Assembly: GCA_041658405.1 (NCBI GenBank)
Contig: JBBAAG010000050.1
Span: 1 to 22,310 of the forward strand
Reading direction: 5' to 3'
DNA length: 22,310 nt
From: Elusimicrobiota bacterium
GTDB taxonomy: Bacteria > Elusimicrobiota > UBA5214 > JBBAAG01
Position numbers and translations under genes: made by a program. The notes under the pieces were generated by a model that was not told the origin of the DNA, ran no database searches, and worked only from the letters and a program-made list of their open reading frames with translations. This document shows positions 1 through 7,363 of this stretch, in pieces. Each line of letters starts with the position of its first letter. The first letter of the stretch is position 1.

Positions 1-378
1 CAGGTTCCAGATATTAAAAAAATCTTTCCATTCAAAATAAGCGTGTTCCACCCATACCTGCGAGTTTGTATGAGGATACACAAAACTTATACTCATAGGC
101 TGTGTACTACCCCAGACACTTAATGACTGTAGCTGCACGCGGATTGTAAGGTTACCCACGATTTCGCTTTCCAGATAACCGCGTACCCGCTGGGATGTAT
201 ACTCAACATCATCCAATACTGCAGTATCAAAATCCGGGTTAATAATATAAACCCCCCGTAACCGTACTTCTTCACCCAGCCTGATATTCCCGGCTGATAA
301 GCCTGCAATGCTTAATAAACCCAGGGATAGGGTTAATAATAATATTGAATATAAACTCTGCCAGTTATTTCTGTGCAT
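1..378 (-). CDS. Porin-like outer membrane protein, N-terminal part (truncated by window edge)
   Basis: This reading frame is open from an ATG at 378 to the left edge of the window, giving 126 residues. Its first ~29 residues have a basic start and a hydrophobic core of Leu/Ile/Ser ending near a small-residue site (LSAG), as expected for a signal peptide. The mature part alternates polar and hydrophobic residues (beta-strand-like). It ends in a segment with AYFEWKDFFNIWNL, which resembles the strand/turn pattern of alginate-export-like and phosphate-selective porin families. The ATG overlaps the TAA of the upstream TPR gene by one base (TAATG), so translation is probably coupled and the two are in one operon. 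The porin assignment is inferred from pattern only, and the C-terminus is not visible. Confidence 0.65.
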   Translation of the reverse strand, partial: MHRNNWQSLYSILLLTLSLGLLSIAGLSAGNIRLGEEVRLRGVYIINPDFDTAVLDDVEYTSQRVRGYLESEIVGNLTIRVQLQSLSVWGSTQPMSISFVYPHTNSQVWVEHAYFEWKDFFNIWNL

Positions 379-1049
379 TACTTATTTCCGGTTTTTAACA
401 TCACAATTTTTTCTTCAGCTTTTTGTTTCCAGTAAGTATTCGGATACCGCGTAATTATACGTTCATACGTTTTGACAGCCTCATCCCCACGGTTAGCAAT
501 CATATAACACCGTGCAAGGTTCCATAACGCCGATGGCGCGATGTAATGATCAGGATACGCTTTGATGACATTATCATACAACTCAACAGCTTTTACATAA
601 TCCCCCTGTGCTTCCGTCGCTACTGCTTCGTTAAGCATAGCGATCGGTATAACAACCTTCTGTCCTTTGCGGTTAATAAATTCGCGGTACGCCACCGCAG
701 CTTCTTTATACTGCTGAGAATTATACAACGCAATAGCTTTGTAAACGTAAACACTTTTCGCGGCATTAGTTGTGGAATAACTTTTTAGTGTATCATCGCA
801 CAGCATTAACGCCTGCGAATAATTACCTGAATACAACAACCCGTGCAGTTGCGAAATACGGTCCTCAACATTTTTGTTTGACTGGTTAATATTATAAATG
901 AACAACAACGCAACGACTACCACAACGAGAGTTATTCCCGCTACTGCCATTGCGGTCTGTTTATTCCCGTCGTACCAGTCCAGCACTTTTTTTGTTGTTT
1001 CAACAATAATATCCCGTTTATTCTCTTCTCTTACCCAACGCCTTACCAT
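378..1049 (-). CDS. TPR-repeat protein with N-terminal membrane anchor
   Basis: This 223-residue protein has a charged N-terminus, one strongly hydrophobic segment at about residues 33-53 (the only transmembrane helix) and then a soluble region made of tetratricopeptide-like helical pairs. TPR signatures are visible around residues 100-130 (Y.Q.YKEAAVAYREFI), 145-165 (GDYVKAVELYDNVIKAYP) and 180-205 (GDEAVKTYERIITRYP). The architecture resembles YfgM- and BamD-like periplasmic TPR proteins that serve as chaperone or assembly scaffolds. That role is inferred, supported mainly by the outer-membrane-type gene immediately downstream (TAATG overlap). Its start overlaps the end of the PHP gene by 7 bases, which also argues for co-transcription. 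Confidence 0.8.
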   Translation of the reverse strand: MVRRWVREENKRDIIVETTKKVLDWYDGNKQTAMAVAGITLVVVVVALLFIYNINQSNKNVEDRISQLHGLLYSGNYSQALMLCDDTLKSYSTTNAAKSVYVYKAIALYNSQQYKEAAVAYREFINRKGQKVVIPIAMLNEAVATEAQGDYVKAVELYDNVIKAYPDHYIAPSALWNLARCYMIANRGDEAVKTYERIITRYPNTYWKQKAEEKIVMLKTGNK

Positions 1050-1717
1050 TTTTCAGTATACCCTTTCTTTCTAATCAATTCGATACTATTACTCCTGATT
1101 TTATCAATTTCACCCAGGGTTAACCCTGCTTGTTTTACAAGTTTTTTAAACTTTACAGTATCCATAATATTTTCCGGCGTATGCGTATCAGTATTGATAA
1201 CAAGTTTTGCATTACATTTTTTTGCAGTCTGTGCAACCCTTAAGTTTGTTAACTTATGCCCCCGCCTGGTGGTAAGCTCAAGCAATACGCCGTTTTTTGC
1301 GGCAATTCGCGCAACTTCTGCTTCCAGCTTCCCGGGATGAGCAAGGATATCGGCTTTACCTTTAACTGCCGCATAATTCGTCCCCGGAGGAACAGGCTCT
1401 ACCGTAGTTTCACCGTGAACTACGACAATCTTCGCGCCAAGACGCCTCGCATACATTATGGTTTCAGGGATAATCCTCGGTGGTACATATGTAAGTTCCG
1501 CACCGGGGATAACGGTAATCCCGTATTCTTTTGACAACACTTTGGATACTACACACATCCTTTTCACCACAAAATCAATATTTGATAAATCACAATGGTC
1601 AGTTAAGGCAATAGCGCGATAACCCGCAACTTTCCCGCGATATACAAGTTCACTTGGGGATAAATCTCCATCAGAAAAAAACGTATGTGTATGAAAATCG
1701 TAAAATATACCAGCCAT
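1043..1717 (-). CDS. PHP-domain phosphoesterase (histidinol-phosphatase-like)
   Basis: The product has 224 residues. The metal-binding motifs of the PHP superfamily are present in order: H9-x-H11 with D16 (HTHTFFSDGD), TDH at 39-41, a central VVHGET, ILAHPG, and NTDTHTP near the C-terminus. The length suits a single-domain PHP hydrolase of the HisK/YcdX type, not a polymerase-linked PHP domain. Known members hydrolyse phosphate monoesters or nucleotide-like substrates with a di- or trinuclear metal centre; the substrate here cannot be read from sequence. No histidine biosynthesis genes are adjacent, so a biosynthetic histidinol-phosphatase role is not supported. It overlaps the following TPR gene by 7 bases and lies just downstream of tRNA-Arg. 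Confidence 0.85.
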   Translation of the reverse strand: MAGIFYDFHTHTFFSDGDLSPSELVYRGKVAGYRAIALTDHCDLSNIDFVVKRMCVVSKVLSKEYGITVIPGAELTYVPPRIIPETIMYARRLGAKIVVVHGETTVEPVPPGTNYAAVKGKADILAHPGKLEAEVARIAAKNGVLLELTTRRGHKLTNLRVAQTAKKCNAKLVINTDTHTPENIMDTVKFKKLVKQAGLTLGEIDKIRSNSIELIRKKGYTEKW

Positions 1718-1756
1718 TAAAATTTCTTTTGTCCGATCATCTTATTACTTAATCAT

Positions 1757-1830
1757 CGCCCCCGGTCCGAGTCGAACGGACAACCTTGACCTTAGGAAGG
1801 TCCTGCTCTATCCAATTGAGCCACGGGGGC
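1757..1830 (-). tRNA. tRNA-Arg (anticodon CCT)
   Basis: On the minus strand a 74-nt cloverleaf can be folded. The acceptor stem GCCCCCG pairs with CGGGGGC, the D-stem is GCTC/GAGC, the anticodon loop is TTCCTAA with anticodon CCT (reads AGG), and the T-stem is GTCCG/CGGAC with loop TTCGACT. The discriminator base is G. The CCA end is not encoded, so it must be added after transcription. The first anticodon-stem pair (G27/A43) is a mismatch; the other four pairs hold. Confidence 0.95.
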
Positions 1831-1837
1831 ATCCCTT

Positions 1838-2350
1838 TTAGTATTGTATCAAAGAATATACCTTTGTCCCTTTAACCTTCTTCTTCCCGTTTAAAAACGT
1901 TAACTCAATTACGCAGGCAATCTCCACAACTATTCCTTTAAGTTTTTTTACTAAATCCACTACAGCTTTTGCAGTCCCGCCGGTTGCAAGCAAGTCGTCA
2001 AGTATTAACACTCTTTCCCCGGGAAGGACAGCATCTTTGTGAATCTCAAGGGTATCTGTTCCGTACTCAAGTTCGTACGTAGCGGCAATAGTTTTCCATG
2101 GAAGCTTACCTTTTTTCCGTACCGGCACAAACCCGGCGTTTAGCTCCACCGCTAACGCACTACCGAATATAAACCCCCTGGCATCCATGCTAACAACTTT
2201 TTTAATTCTTTGGTTACGGTACCGTTTTGCAAACCCGCGGATAGTCGCACGGAAAGATGCCGGGTTTTGTAATAACGGCGTGATATCCTTAAAGATAATA
2301 CCCTTCTTTGGGAAATCAGGAATATCGCGGATATACTTCTTTAAATCCAT
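1838..2350 (-). CDS. apt: Adenine phosphoribosyltransferase
   Basis: The enzyme converts adenine and PRPP to AMP and pyrophosphate (purine salvage, cytosolic). Its 170 residues match the usual family length. The N-terminus has the family's IRDIPDFPKKGIIFKDITPLL segment pattern at residues 7-27. The DARGFIFG motif is at 56-63, and the PRPP-binding loop VLILDDLLATGGT lies at 114-126 with the paired acidic residues D118/D119. The ATG at 2350 gives the standard APRT N-terminus. It starts 13 bases after the sigma factor gene and is followed by tRNA-Arg after 7 bases, so it probably shares a transcript with the sigma gene. Confidence 0.95.
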   Translation of the reverse strand: MDLKKYIRDIPDFPKKGIIFKDITPLLQNPASFRATIRGFAKRYRNQRIKKVVSMDARGFIFGSALAVELNAGFVPVRKKGKLPWKTIAATYELEYGTDTLEIHKDAVLPGERVLILDDLLATGGTAKAVVDLVKKLKGIVVEIACVIELTFLNGKKKVKGTKVYSLIQY

Positions 2351-2363
2351 AAAACAACCCTTT

Positions 2364-3188
2364 CTATTCTAAATCTCTTTTTTTCCTAAGTTTACGCAAA
2401 GCTTTAAGTTCAATCTGGCGTATACGTTCACGTGTAAGATGCAGAACCTTACTGATTTCTTCCAGTGTCTTCGGTTCATTTCCATCAAGGCCGTACCGCA
2501 TTTTAACTACAATCTGTTCTTTAGGAGTCAACGCTGTTTTGATAACCGCCATAACTTCTTCATGTACCTGCATTATAGAAATAATTTTTTCAGGTGAAAA
2601 TTCCGGGCTTTCAGAAATAATGTCAGCTAACGAAATTTTTTTCTCATCATCAATTGTGGTATCAAGCGACGTTGTCCCTGCAGTCAACGCAGTCATTTGA
2701 AGCAATTTCTTTACTTTATCAACGGACATCCTAAGTTTTTTTGCAAGCTCCTTTGTTGTAGGGTCATACCCTGACTTCTTCTGGATATCTTCAATCTCAT
2801 GCATACACTTTTGCAATTTCTTCCACAACGAACTCGCTACGCGTATCGTCGGGCCATGAATTTGTACACTGCGTTTAATAGCTTGTTCCACCCAGTACGT
2901 CGCATAAGTAGAAAACTGTATTCCTCTGCGCGGGTTAAACATCTCCACAGCGCGTATCAACCCTGTATTACCATCCTCCACAAGATCCCAAAAATCGAGC
3001 CCCTGGTTTTGATACCTCTGAGCAATAGGTATCACCAGCCGCAGGTTAAGTTCAATAAGTTTTTGCCGTGCCTGGAAGTCACCTTTTTTACTTAATCTCC
3101 ACAGTTTCTTAAGCTCTTCCGGGGTAAGACGCCCCAGTTTCTTTGTGTACGACAGATATTCGCCAATAGAATTAAAATCTATTGTCAT
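2364..3188 (-). CDS. RNA polymerase sigma factor, sigma-70 family, non-primary (group 2-like)
   Basis: The 274-residue protein contains region 1.2/2 (about 8-125), sigma3 (about 126-205) and sigma4 (about 210-270). It lacks the long region 1.1 and non-conserved insert of primary RpoD. Core-binding region 2.2 is recognisable (LIELNLRLVIPIA; GNTGLIRAVEMF), as is the FSTYAT motif of region 2.3 at 92-97. Region 2.4 departs from the primary-sigma pattern: YWVEQAIKR replaces WWIRQAITR, and HGPTIRVASS replaces the (A)RTIRIP segment. Region 4.2 keeps TLEE.(x)10 TRERIRQIE at 241-260. This suggests an alternative sigma that still reads a standard -35 but may differ at the -10. Which regulon it serves is unknown. 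Confidence 0.9.
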   Translation of the reverse strand: MTIDFNSIGEYLSYTKKLGRLTPEELKKLWRLSKKGDFQARQKLIELNLRLVIPIAQRYQNQGLDFWDLVEDGNTGLIRAVEMFNPRRGIQFSTYATYWVEQAIKRSVQIHGPTIRVASSLWKKLQKCMHEIEDIQKKSGYDPTTKELAKKLRMSVDKVKKLLQMTALTAGTTSLDTTIDDEKKISLADIISESPEFSPEKIISIMQVHEEVMAVIKTALTPKEQIVVKMRYGLDGNEPKTLEEISKVLHLTRERIRQIELKALRKLRKKRDLE

Positions 3189-3225
3189 AAATACTCATCT
3201 CCATCTTCAGCGTTTATACTTTTTT

Positions 3226-3915
3226 TTATACTAATAACGAAACACCAAAAAACAGGTTGCCAAACAATAAATCAGTGACATGCCCGATATCAACCAACAA
3301 AACATCAAACTTAATCTTAGGGGACAACAAAAACCTCCACCCGAGATCCATTTTATTACTTAACCCGTCATAATCCGCCATAAACATTGAATACCCTGTT
3401 ATTGCCGCTACTGAAATCATAGGTAGTAACCTAATATTACCATCTTGCTGACAAAACTGAAACCCTACAGACGAATCAATATTGTTGAACAACTTACTCG
3501 CCACGATGTATGACTCACGTCCCCGCACACCTATAGCAACATCAAACGCAAATGTCCGTTCAGTCAGCAACTGATACTTAATATTTAATGTAATAGCTTT
3601 CAGCTTCTGGCTTACTGAATCCCAGCGTACCCAGTCAACCTTGGTCAGTGTACTAAAATCAATGGTAAAGCCGGTTTCCAGCCCGGGCCAGACTCCGTAA
3701 GTTACAACTGATTCAAGTTTATGTGCGGCAAATGATAATTTAGAGGACTGCATCACCCGTGCTGAAGGGTTTGATATCTGCCCGGTCCCGCCCCGTAAAT
3801 TCTGTGAATTAAGAAAATAATGCCGTATATCTTTTGTATCGTTAGTTGCTGCTGAGACTGTAGAAATCAGCGTACACAAAAATAATATACAAAACACTTT
3901 CTTTAGATGAAGCAT
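3226..3915 (-). CDS. Exported beta-rich protein, possible small outer membrane beta-barrel (YjbH-like pattern)
   Basis: This 229-residue protein has a clear signal peptide: K5/K6, a hydrophobic core VFCILFLCTLISTVSA, and cleavage expected around residue 22. Near residues 41-60 it has RGGTGQISNPSARVMQSSKL, reminiscent of the G-x-G-x-I-x-x-P-(S/T)-A-R segment that opens YjbH/YbjH-type and related outer-membrane proteins. The rest alternates aromatic/aliphatic and polar residues and ends in a hydrophobic C-terminus (FGVSLLV), consistent with beta-strands. The family assignment is tentative; an uncharacterised exported protein is the safe call. It lies between tRNA-Pro(GGG) and the sigma factor gene, 37 bases upstream of the latter. 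Confidence 0.7.
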   Translation of the reverse strand: MLHLKKVFCILFLCTLISTVSAATNDTKDIRHYFLNSQNLRGGTGQISNPSARVMQSSKLSFAAHKLESVVTYGVWPGLETGFTIDFSTLTKVDWVRWDSVSQKLKAITLNIKYQLLTERTFAFDVAIGVRGRESYIVASKLFNNIDSSVGFQFCQQDGNIRLLPMISVAAITGYSMFMADYDGLSNKMDLGWRFLLSPKIKFDVLLVDIGHVTDLLFGNLFFGVSLLV

Positions 3916-3947
3916 GACTTAAAAATTCCAATCAAATCATAATAAAA

Positions 3948-4023
3948 TCGGGGCGAGTGGATTCGAACCACCGACCTCTCGCACCCCAAGCGAGTGCGCT
4001 GGACCAAACTGCGCTACGCCCCG
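3948..4023 (-). tRNA. tRNA-Pro (anticodon GGG)
   Basis: This is a 76-nt minus-strand cloverleaf. Acceptor CGGGGCG pairs with CGCCCCG, the anticodon stem CTCGC/GCGAG encloses the loop TTGGGGT (anticodon GGG, reads CCC/CCT), and the T-loop is TTCGAAT. The 5' C1 and the discriminator A are typical of bacterial proline tRNAs. CCA is not encoded. Only 34 bases separate it from the tRNA-Pro(CGG) gene, so they are probably co-transcribed. Confidence 0.95.
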
Positions 4024-4057
4024 TGATGATAAATAACGATAATAAGAACGAACAATA

Positions 4058-4131
4058 TCGGGGCGAGTGGACTCGAACCACCGGCCTCATGGTCCCGAAC
4101 CATGCGCGCTAGCCAACTGCGCTACGCCCCG
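4058..4131 (-). tRNA. tRNA-Pro (anticodon CGG)
   Basis: This is a 74-nt minus-strand cloverleaf with acceptor CGGGGCG/CGCCCCG, anticodon stem CATGG/CCATG, loop TTCGGGA (anticodon CGG, reads CCG) and T-loop TTCGAGT. Acceptor and T-stem bases equal those of the neighbouring tRNA-Pro(GGG); the two differ mainly in the D-loop, anticodon arm and variable region. CCA is not encoded. It is the first gene after the promoter-like element at 4212-4241. Confidence 0.95.
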
Positions 4132-4211
4132 ATCACGTATTTAGGTGCATTTTCCAACAACAAATTTAACCATAATTATTGTCAATGAACGTATTACACG
4201 CACAAAACTTT

Positions 4212-4241
4212 ATTATATACCATTTATTCAAATAAAAGCAA
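4212..4241 (-). promoter_or_regulatory. Candidate sigma-70-type promoter for the proline tRNA pair
   Basis: Read on the minus strand, TTGCTT (4241-4236) and a perfect TATAAT (4217-4212) are separated by 18 bases. They lie about 80 bases upstream of tRNA-Pro(CGG), in the 128-base gap after the MerR-type gene. The rest of this gap (4132-4259) is AT-rich and I see no gene in it. Confidence 0.45.
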
Positions 4242-4259
4242 ATACATTCAAAAAAACGC

Positions 4260-4628
4260 CTACTTCAGGGCATCAAGAATTTCTTCTAACACTTTCCGTG
4301 TTTCCTGCAACAATTCCATTGCCGGCGTATTAGTTTGAAGCGGCAACTGCCCCTGCCTGGTTTCCCTATGCTTTTTTGCCAGGGCAATTCTTACGCCTTC
4401 TGTGGTGAACCCCTGATTATGCAGCATATCCTTTATTTCATTTATCAGATAAATATCTTTTTTTGTATACTTCCTCTGATTGCTTTCTCTCCGTGCCGGG
4501 CGTAATTGCTTAAACTGATCTTCCCAGTAACGCAGTGTATGAGCTTTTACTCCGACAATTTCAGCGACTTCACGTATAAAAAAATAGTTTTTATCAGGAA
4601 TGAGAAGATTATCTTTCGGATCTACCAT
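4260..4628 (-). CDS. MerR-family transcriptional regulator
   Basis: The 122-residue protein has the winged-helix MerR N-terminus. The helix-turn-helix FFIREVAEIVGVKAHTLRYW is at about 16-35, and the wing segment includes RKYTKKDI at 52-59. After a spacer rich in Q/T/P, the last ~20 residues form a probable helical dimerisation segment (MELLQETRKVLEEILDALK). There are no clustered cysteines for metal sensing and no effector domain, so the signal is unknown. It overlaps the HU/IHF-like gene by 7 bases. This pairing of a small MerR protein with an IHF/HU gene is seen in other bacteria, and suggests a housekeeping regulator and not a metal-resistance switch. Confidence 0.85.
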   Translation of the reverse strand: MVDPKDNLLIPDKNYFFIREVAEIVGVKAHTLRYWEDQFKQLRPARRESNQRKYTKKDIYLINEIKDMLHNQGFTTEGVRIALAKKHRETRQGQLPLQTNTPAMELLQETRKVLEEILDALK

Positions 4629-4918
4629 AATTCACCCTCCCGTTGCTGTTTTGTAATATCCTTAATCAACTCTTTTGCTGGCTTAAACTTCACAGTTTTA
4701 TGCGGCATAATAGTCATTATCTTCCCGGTCTTCGGATTCCTTGCGCGTTTTGCTTTTCTCACTAAAACATTAAAACTTCCAAACCCGGAGATAACAACCC
4801 GTTGATTCTCGGATAACGTTTGTTTTATGGTTGACACCATAAGTTCAATCACCTGTTCCGCTTCGTGTTTGGTACTGACAACATCCGCGAGTTTGTTGAT
4901 CAAATCAGACTTATTCAT
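4622..4918 (-). CDS. HU/IHF-family DNA-binding protein
   Basis: This 98-residue nucleoid-associated protein has the characteristic fold signature. The N-terminal helices begin MNKSDLINKLAD, the central GFGSF turn is at about 45-49, and the beta-arm contains RNPKTGK, whose proline intercalates into DNA in the family. The C-terminal helix includes FKPAKELIK. It acts as a dimer that bends DNA. Whether it is HU or an IHF-alpha-like subunit cannot be settled from this gene alone. Its ATG overlaps the plsY stop by 4 bases (ATGA), and its end overlaps the MerR gene. Confidence 0.93.
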   Translation of the reverse strand: MNKSDLINKLADVVSTKHEAEQVIELMVSTIKQTLSENQRVVISGFGSFNVLVRKAKRARNPKTGKIMTIMPHKTVKFKPAKELIKDITKQQREGELW

Positions 4919-5556
4919 TTATTATCCTCAACAGCTTCACGGGGTTTAAACATAAACTTATTTTCCTTACCCGTGACAATACGTTTAATATTACTCTCAT
5001 GTTTATAAACTACAAGAATCCCAGCAATAACAGAAAAAAACGTTATCATCCAGCTATAATTTACTATAGCAACAATCACGGGTAAACTCACCGCTGCAAC
5101 GATAGAACCCAACGAAATATATTTTGATACAGCAACGGTCACTATAAATACTGCCAGCGCAATCAGTGTCGGTATGGGTACCAGTGCAAGGAACACACCA
5201 GCGCCGGTAGCAACGCCTTTCCCGCCACGAAAACCTATAAACGGGCTGTACATATGCCCAACGATTGCCATTACCCCGGACGACAACATAACAGCGGAAT
5301 TACCCTTTGAAATCAACGATGCTAATAATACCGGCACCGCGCCTTTTATAGCGTCGCAGATAAATACGCTGATCCCTGCCTTTGGCCCGATTATGCGGTA
5401 AACATTAGCCGCACCGATATTACCCGACCCGTGTTTACGGATATCTACTTTAAAAAAGTACTTGCTGATAATCACGCCAAACGGTATTGCCCCGGATAAA
5501 TATCCTATCACTACAGAAACGGCCAACCAAAAAAATACCATAAGTTTACGATACAA
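4915..5556 (-). CDS. plsY: Acyl-phosphate:glycerol-3-phosphate acyltransferase PlsY
   Basis: This integral membrane enzyme transfers an acyl group from acyl-phosphate to glycerol-3-phosphate, the first step of phospholipid synthesis. It has 213 residues with at least five hydrophobic segments. The three PlsY motifs are present: SGNIGAAN at 44-51 (usually SGNIGATN), GHMYSPFIGFRGGKGVATG spanning about 100-118 (with H101 and the glycine-rich phosphate loop), and a late HESNIKRI segment near the C-terminus. It overlaps pgsA by 11 bases upstream and the HU gene by 4 bases downstream. Two consecutive phospholipid-synthesis enzymes therefore sit together. Confidence 0.95.
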   Translation of the reverse strand: MYRKLMVFFWLAVSVVIGYLSGAIPFGVIISKYFFKVDIRKHGSGNIGAANVYRIIGPKAGISVFICDAIKGAVPVLLASLISKGNSAVMLSSGVMAIVGHMYSPFIGFRGGKGVATGAGVFLALVPIPTLIALAVFIVTVAVSKYISLGSIVAAVSLPVIVAIVNYSWMITFFSVIAGILVVYKHESNIKRIVTGKENKFMFKPREAVEDNK

Positions 5557-6094
5557 CTCCTTTTCTTAATTCCCCGATATTTTTTACTGCCCTGAAAACA
5601 TATTCAGTGAATGACAACACAATCATTAATACAGTCAGCACTATTACAACCTGAACAACGCTACCCGGAAATTTCAGTAATAATAACGCTAATAACAACA
5701 TTTCAAAAATGATGGACAGTTTCCCGGAAATCAACGGTGATGTCTGAAGATTCTTTGTCTTACTGTAAAGCACAATCCATCCTATGACAATAAGCATATC
5801 GCGTAATACAACAATCAAAGCCAGCCAAATCGGTAATTTTGCGAATACCGCAAAGATGAAGTATGTCGGTACAATCAACAACTTATCCGCTATAGGATCA
5901 AGTACCGACCCTACCGCGCTTTTTTGGTTAAGCACTCGCGCGAGTATACCATCTACAGCATCGCCTAATGCAAGCAATAAGTACAATCCCGTCAGTGTCC
6001 CGTCAACCACCGCACTTTTTGACCATAGAAGATACCAAAACACCGGTGTAACCAATATACGTGTAACAGTGACTGCATTTGGAATAGTAAACAC
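5546..6094 (-). CDS. pgsA: CDP-diacylglycerol-glycerol-3-phosphate 3-phosphatidyltransferase
   Basis: The enzyme makes phosphatidylglycerol phosphate from CDP-diacylglycerol and glycerol-3-phosphate in the inner membrane. The 182-residue protein begins with the family's IPNAVTVTRI segment. It contains the full CDP-alcohol phosphotransferase motif D-x2-D-G-x2-A-R-x8-G-x3-D-x3-D, with D45, D48, G49, A52, R53, G62, D66 and D70. About five or six hydrophobic helices follow. PgsA is more likely than a phosphatidylserine synthase given the N-terminal segment, the length and the adjoining plsY, but the substrate alcohol is inferred. The gene begins 11 bases after hflX ends. Confidence 0.9.
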   Translation of the reverse strand: MFTIPNAVTVTRILVTPVFWYLLWSKSAVVDGTLTGLYLLLALGDAVDGILARVLNQKSAVGSVLDPIADKLLIVPTYFIFAVFAKLPIWLALIVVLRDMLIVIGWIVLYSKTKNLQTSPLISGKLSIIFEMLLLALLLLKFPGSVVQVVIVLTVLMIVLSFTEYVFRAVKNIGELRKGVVS

Positions 6095-6105
6095 GCTGAT
6101 TTTTA

Positions 6106-7356
6106 TTACTCCTGTACAAACTGTTTCAGTTGTTCAACAACCTTTTTATCAACCCGCACCTTTGCAACAACACAATCCTCGCGGTACTCCAAATACTCAA
6201 GGTACCCGCTTTTTCTGATTTCATTAAGCAAATTAATACTCTTGTATGGCACATTCACAGTCACATATTCAAGTTGTCCATCAAGCATAGAAGATATTTT
6301 ATCAAATAAAACACTTAACCCCAACCCTTTTTTTGCGGAAATTGACAGCATCCCATTCTGTTGTGTACCAATATTTTTCTGTTGCCCACGTGGCATACCG
6401 TCGATTTTGTTATACACCGTGATCAACGGTTTATCCTGTACACCGATATCCTTTAATACATCATTAACAACTTTTTGCTGGTGCTTAAACTCCGGGTTAG
6501 TGATATCAACCACATGCACAATCATAGTTGCCTGTTTAACCTCTTCAAGTGTTGCACGGAACGCGGCAACCAACTGATGAGGAAGTTTATTAATAAATCC
6601 TACGGTATCAGTAAACAAAACTACTCTTTTATTCGGCATAACAACCCTTCGCGTGGTAGGATCCAGGGTTGCAAAAAGAAGGTCATCCGTATAGACATCC
6701 TTATCCTTTTTCTTGGTCAGGGCATTAAGCAAAGTAGACTTCCCTGCGTTAGTATACCCTACCAAAGCAACTACCGGGAGAGGAACTGCGAACCTTGACT
6801 GCCGCTGGACATCACGCTGTCGTGATATCTCGTCGATCTCACGGTTGAGGAACGCTATGCGTTTACGTATAGTATAACGATCAACCTCAATCTTTTGTTC
6901 CCCCGGCCCGCGTACACCAATCCCGCCAAGCTGTTGAGAGAACTGTTTCCCCATCCCAGCCAACCGTGAGCTCATATAACTCAACTGCGCGAGTTCCACT
7001 TGCAGAAAGCCTTCACGGGTACGCGCGCGCTGCGCAAAGATATCGAGGATCAACCTGGTCCGGTCAACTATCTTTCTGTCAATCACGCGTTCAAGGTTAC
7101 GCTGCTGCGCGGGAGTAAGCTCGTCATCAAATATTACGCAGTCAACCTTAAGGCTCTCAACCATCTCTGCGATCTCACTGGTTTTACCTTTACCAACATA
7201 AAACGCGGAATCCGGCACCTGCCGTTTCTGCAGGACTGTACCCACAACCTTCCCTCCGGCAGTATACGCCAGGCGTTCAAGTTCATTCAACGATTCAGTC
7301 ACCGTATGTTCTGTCTGTTTAGGTAATTGTATACCTACAAGAATTACGTATTCCAT
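6106..7356 (-). CDS. hflX: Ribosome-associated GTPase HflX
   Basis: HflX binds the 50S subunit and helps split or rescue stalled ribosomes. The 416 residues comprise an N-terminal HflX domain (about 1-190) and a GTPase domain. The N-terminal domain has the GKG loop around 55-57, DDELTPAQQRNLE, a helical SRQRDVQR linker, and the glycine-rich GGIGVRGPGE at 144-153. The GTPase domain has G1 GYTNAGKS at 200-207, G3 DTVGF at 250-254 and G4 NKID at 316-319. A short C-terminal domain follows (about 360-416). Length and motif order are typical. It follows the GT-C/TPR gene by 7 bases, close to miaA, a neighbourhood common for hflX in bacteria. Confidence 0.96.
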   Translation of the reverse strand: MEYVILVGIQLPKQTEHTVTESLNELERLAYTAGGKVVGTVLQKRQVPDSAFYVGKGKTSEIAEMVESLKVDCVIFDDELTPAQQRNLERVIDRKIVDRTRLILDIFAQRARTREGFLQVELAQLSYMSSRLAGMGKQFSQQLGGIGVRGPGEQKIEVDRYTIRKRIAFLNREIDEISRQRDVQRQSRFAVPLPVVALVGYTNAGKSTLLNALTKKKDKDVYTDDLLFATLDPTTRRVVMPNKRVVLFTDTVGFINKLPHQLVAAFRATLEEVKQATMIVHVVDITNPEFKHQQKVVNDVLKDIGVQDKPLITVYNKIDGMPRGQQKNIGTQQNGMLSISAKKGLGLSVLFDKISSMLDGQLEYVTVNVPYKSINLLNEIRKSGYLEYLEYREDCVVAKVRVDKKVVEQLKQFVQE

Positions 7357-7363
7357 AAAATTA

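Noticed and set aside
120..308. Open frame of 62 codons on the minus strand at the left edge
   Set aside because: It overlaps, in another frame, the signal-peptide-bearing porin-like frame that runs from 378 to the edge; its translation has no recognisable features.
1043..1717. Histidinol-phosphatase of histidine biosynthesis
   Set aside because: The PHP motifs allow it, but no his genes are nearby and the family has many other substrates.
4248..4275. Possible terminator at the end of the MerR-type gene (short GCC/GGC stem followed by seven T on the minus strand)
   Set aside because: The stem has only three sure base pairs and includes coding sequence, too weak to call.
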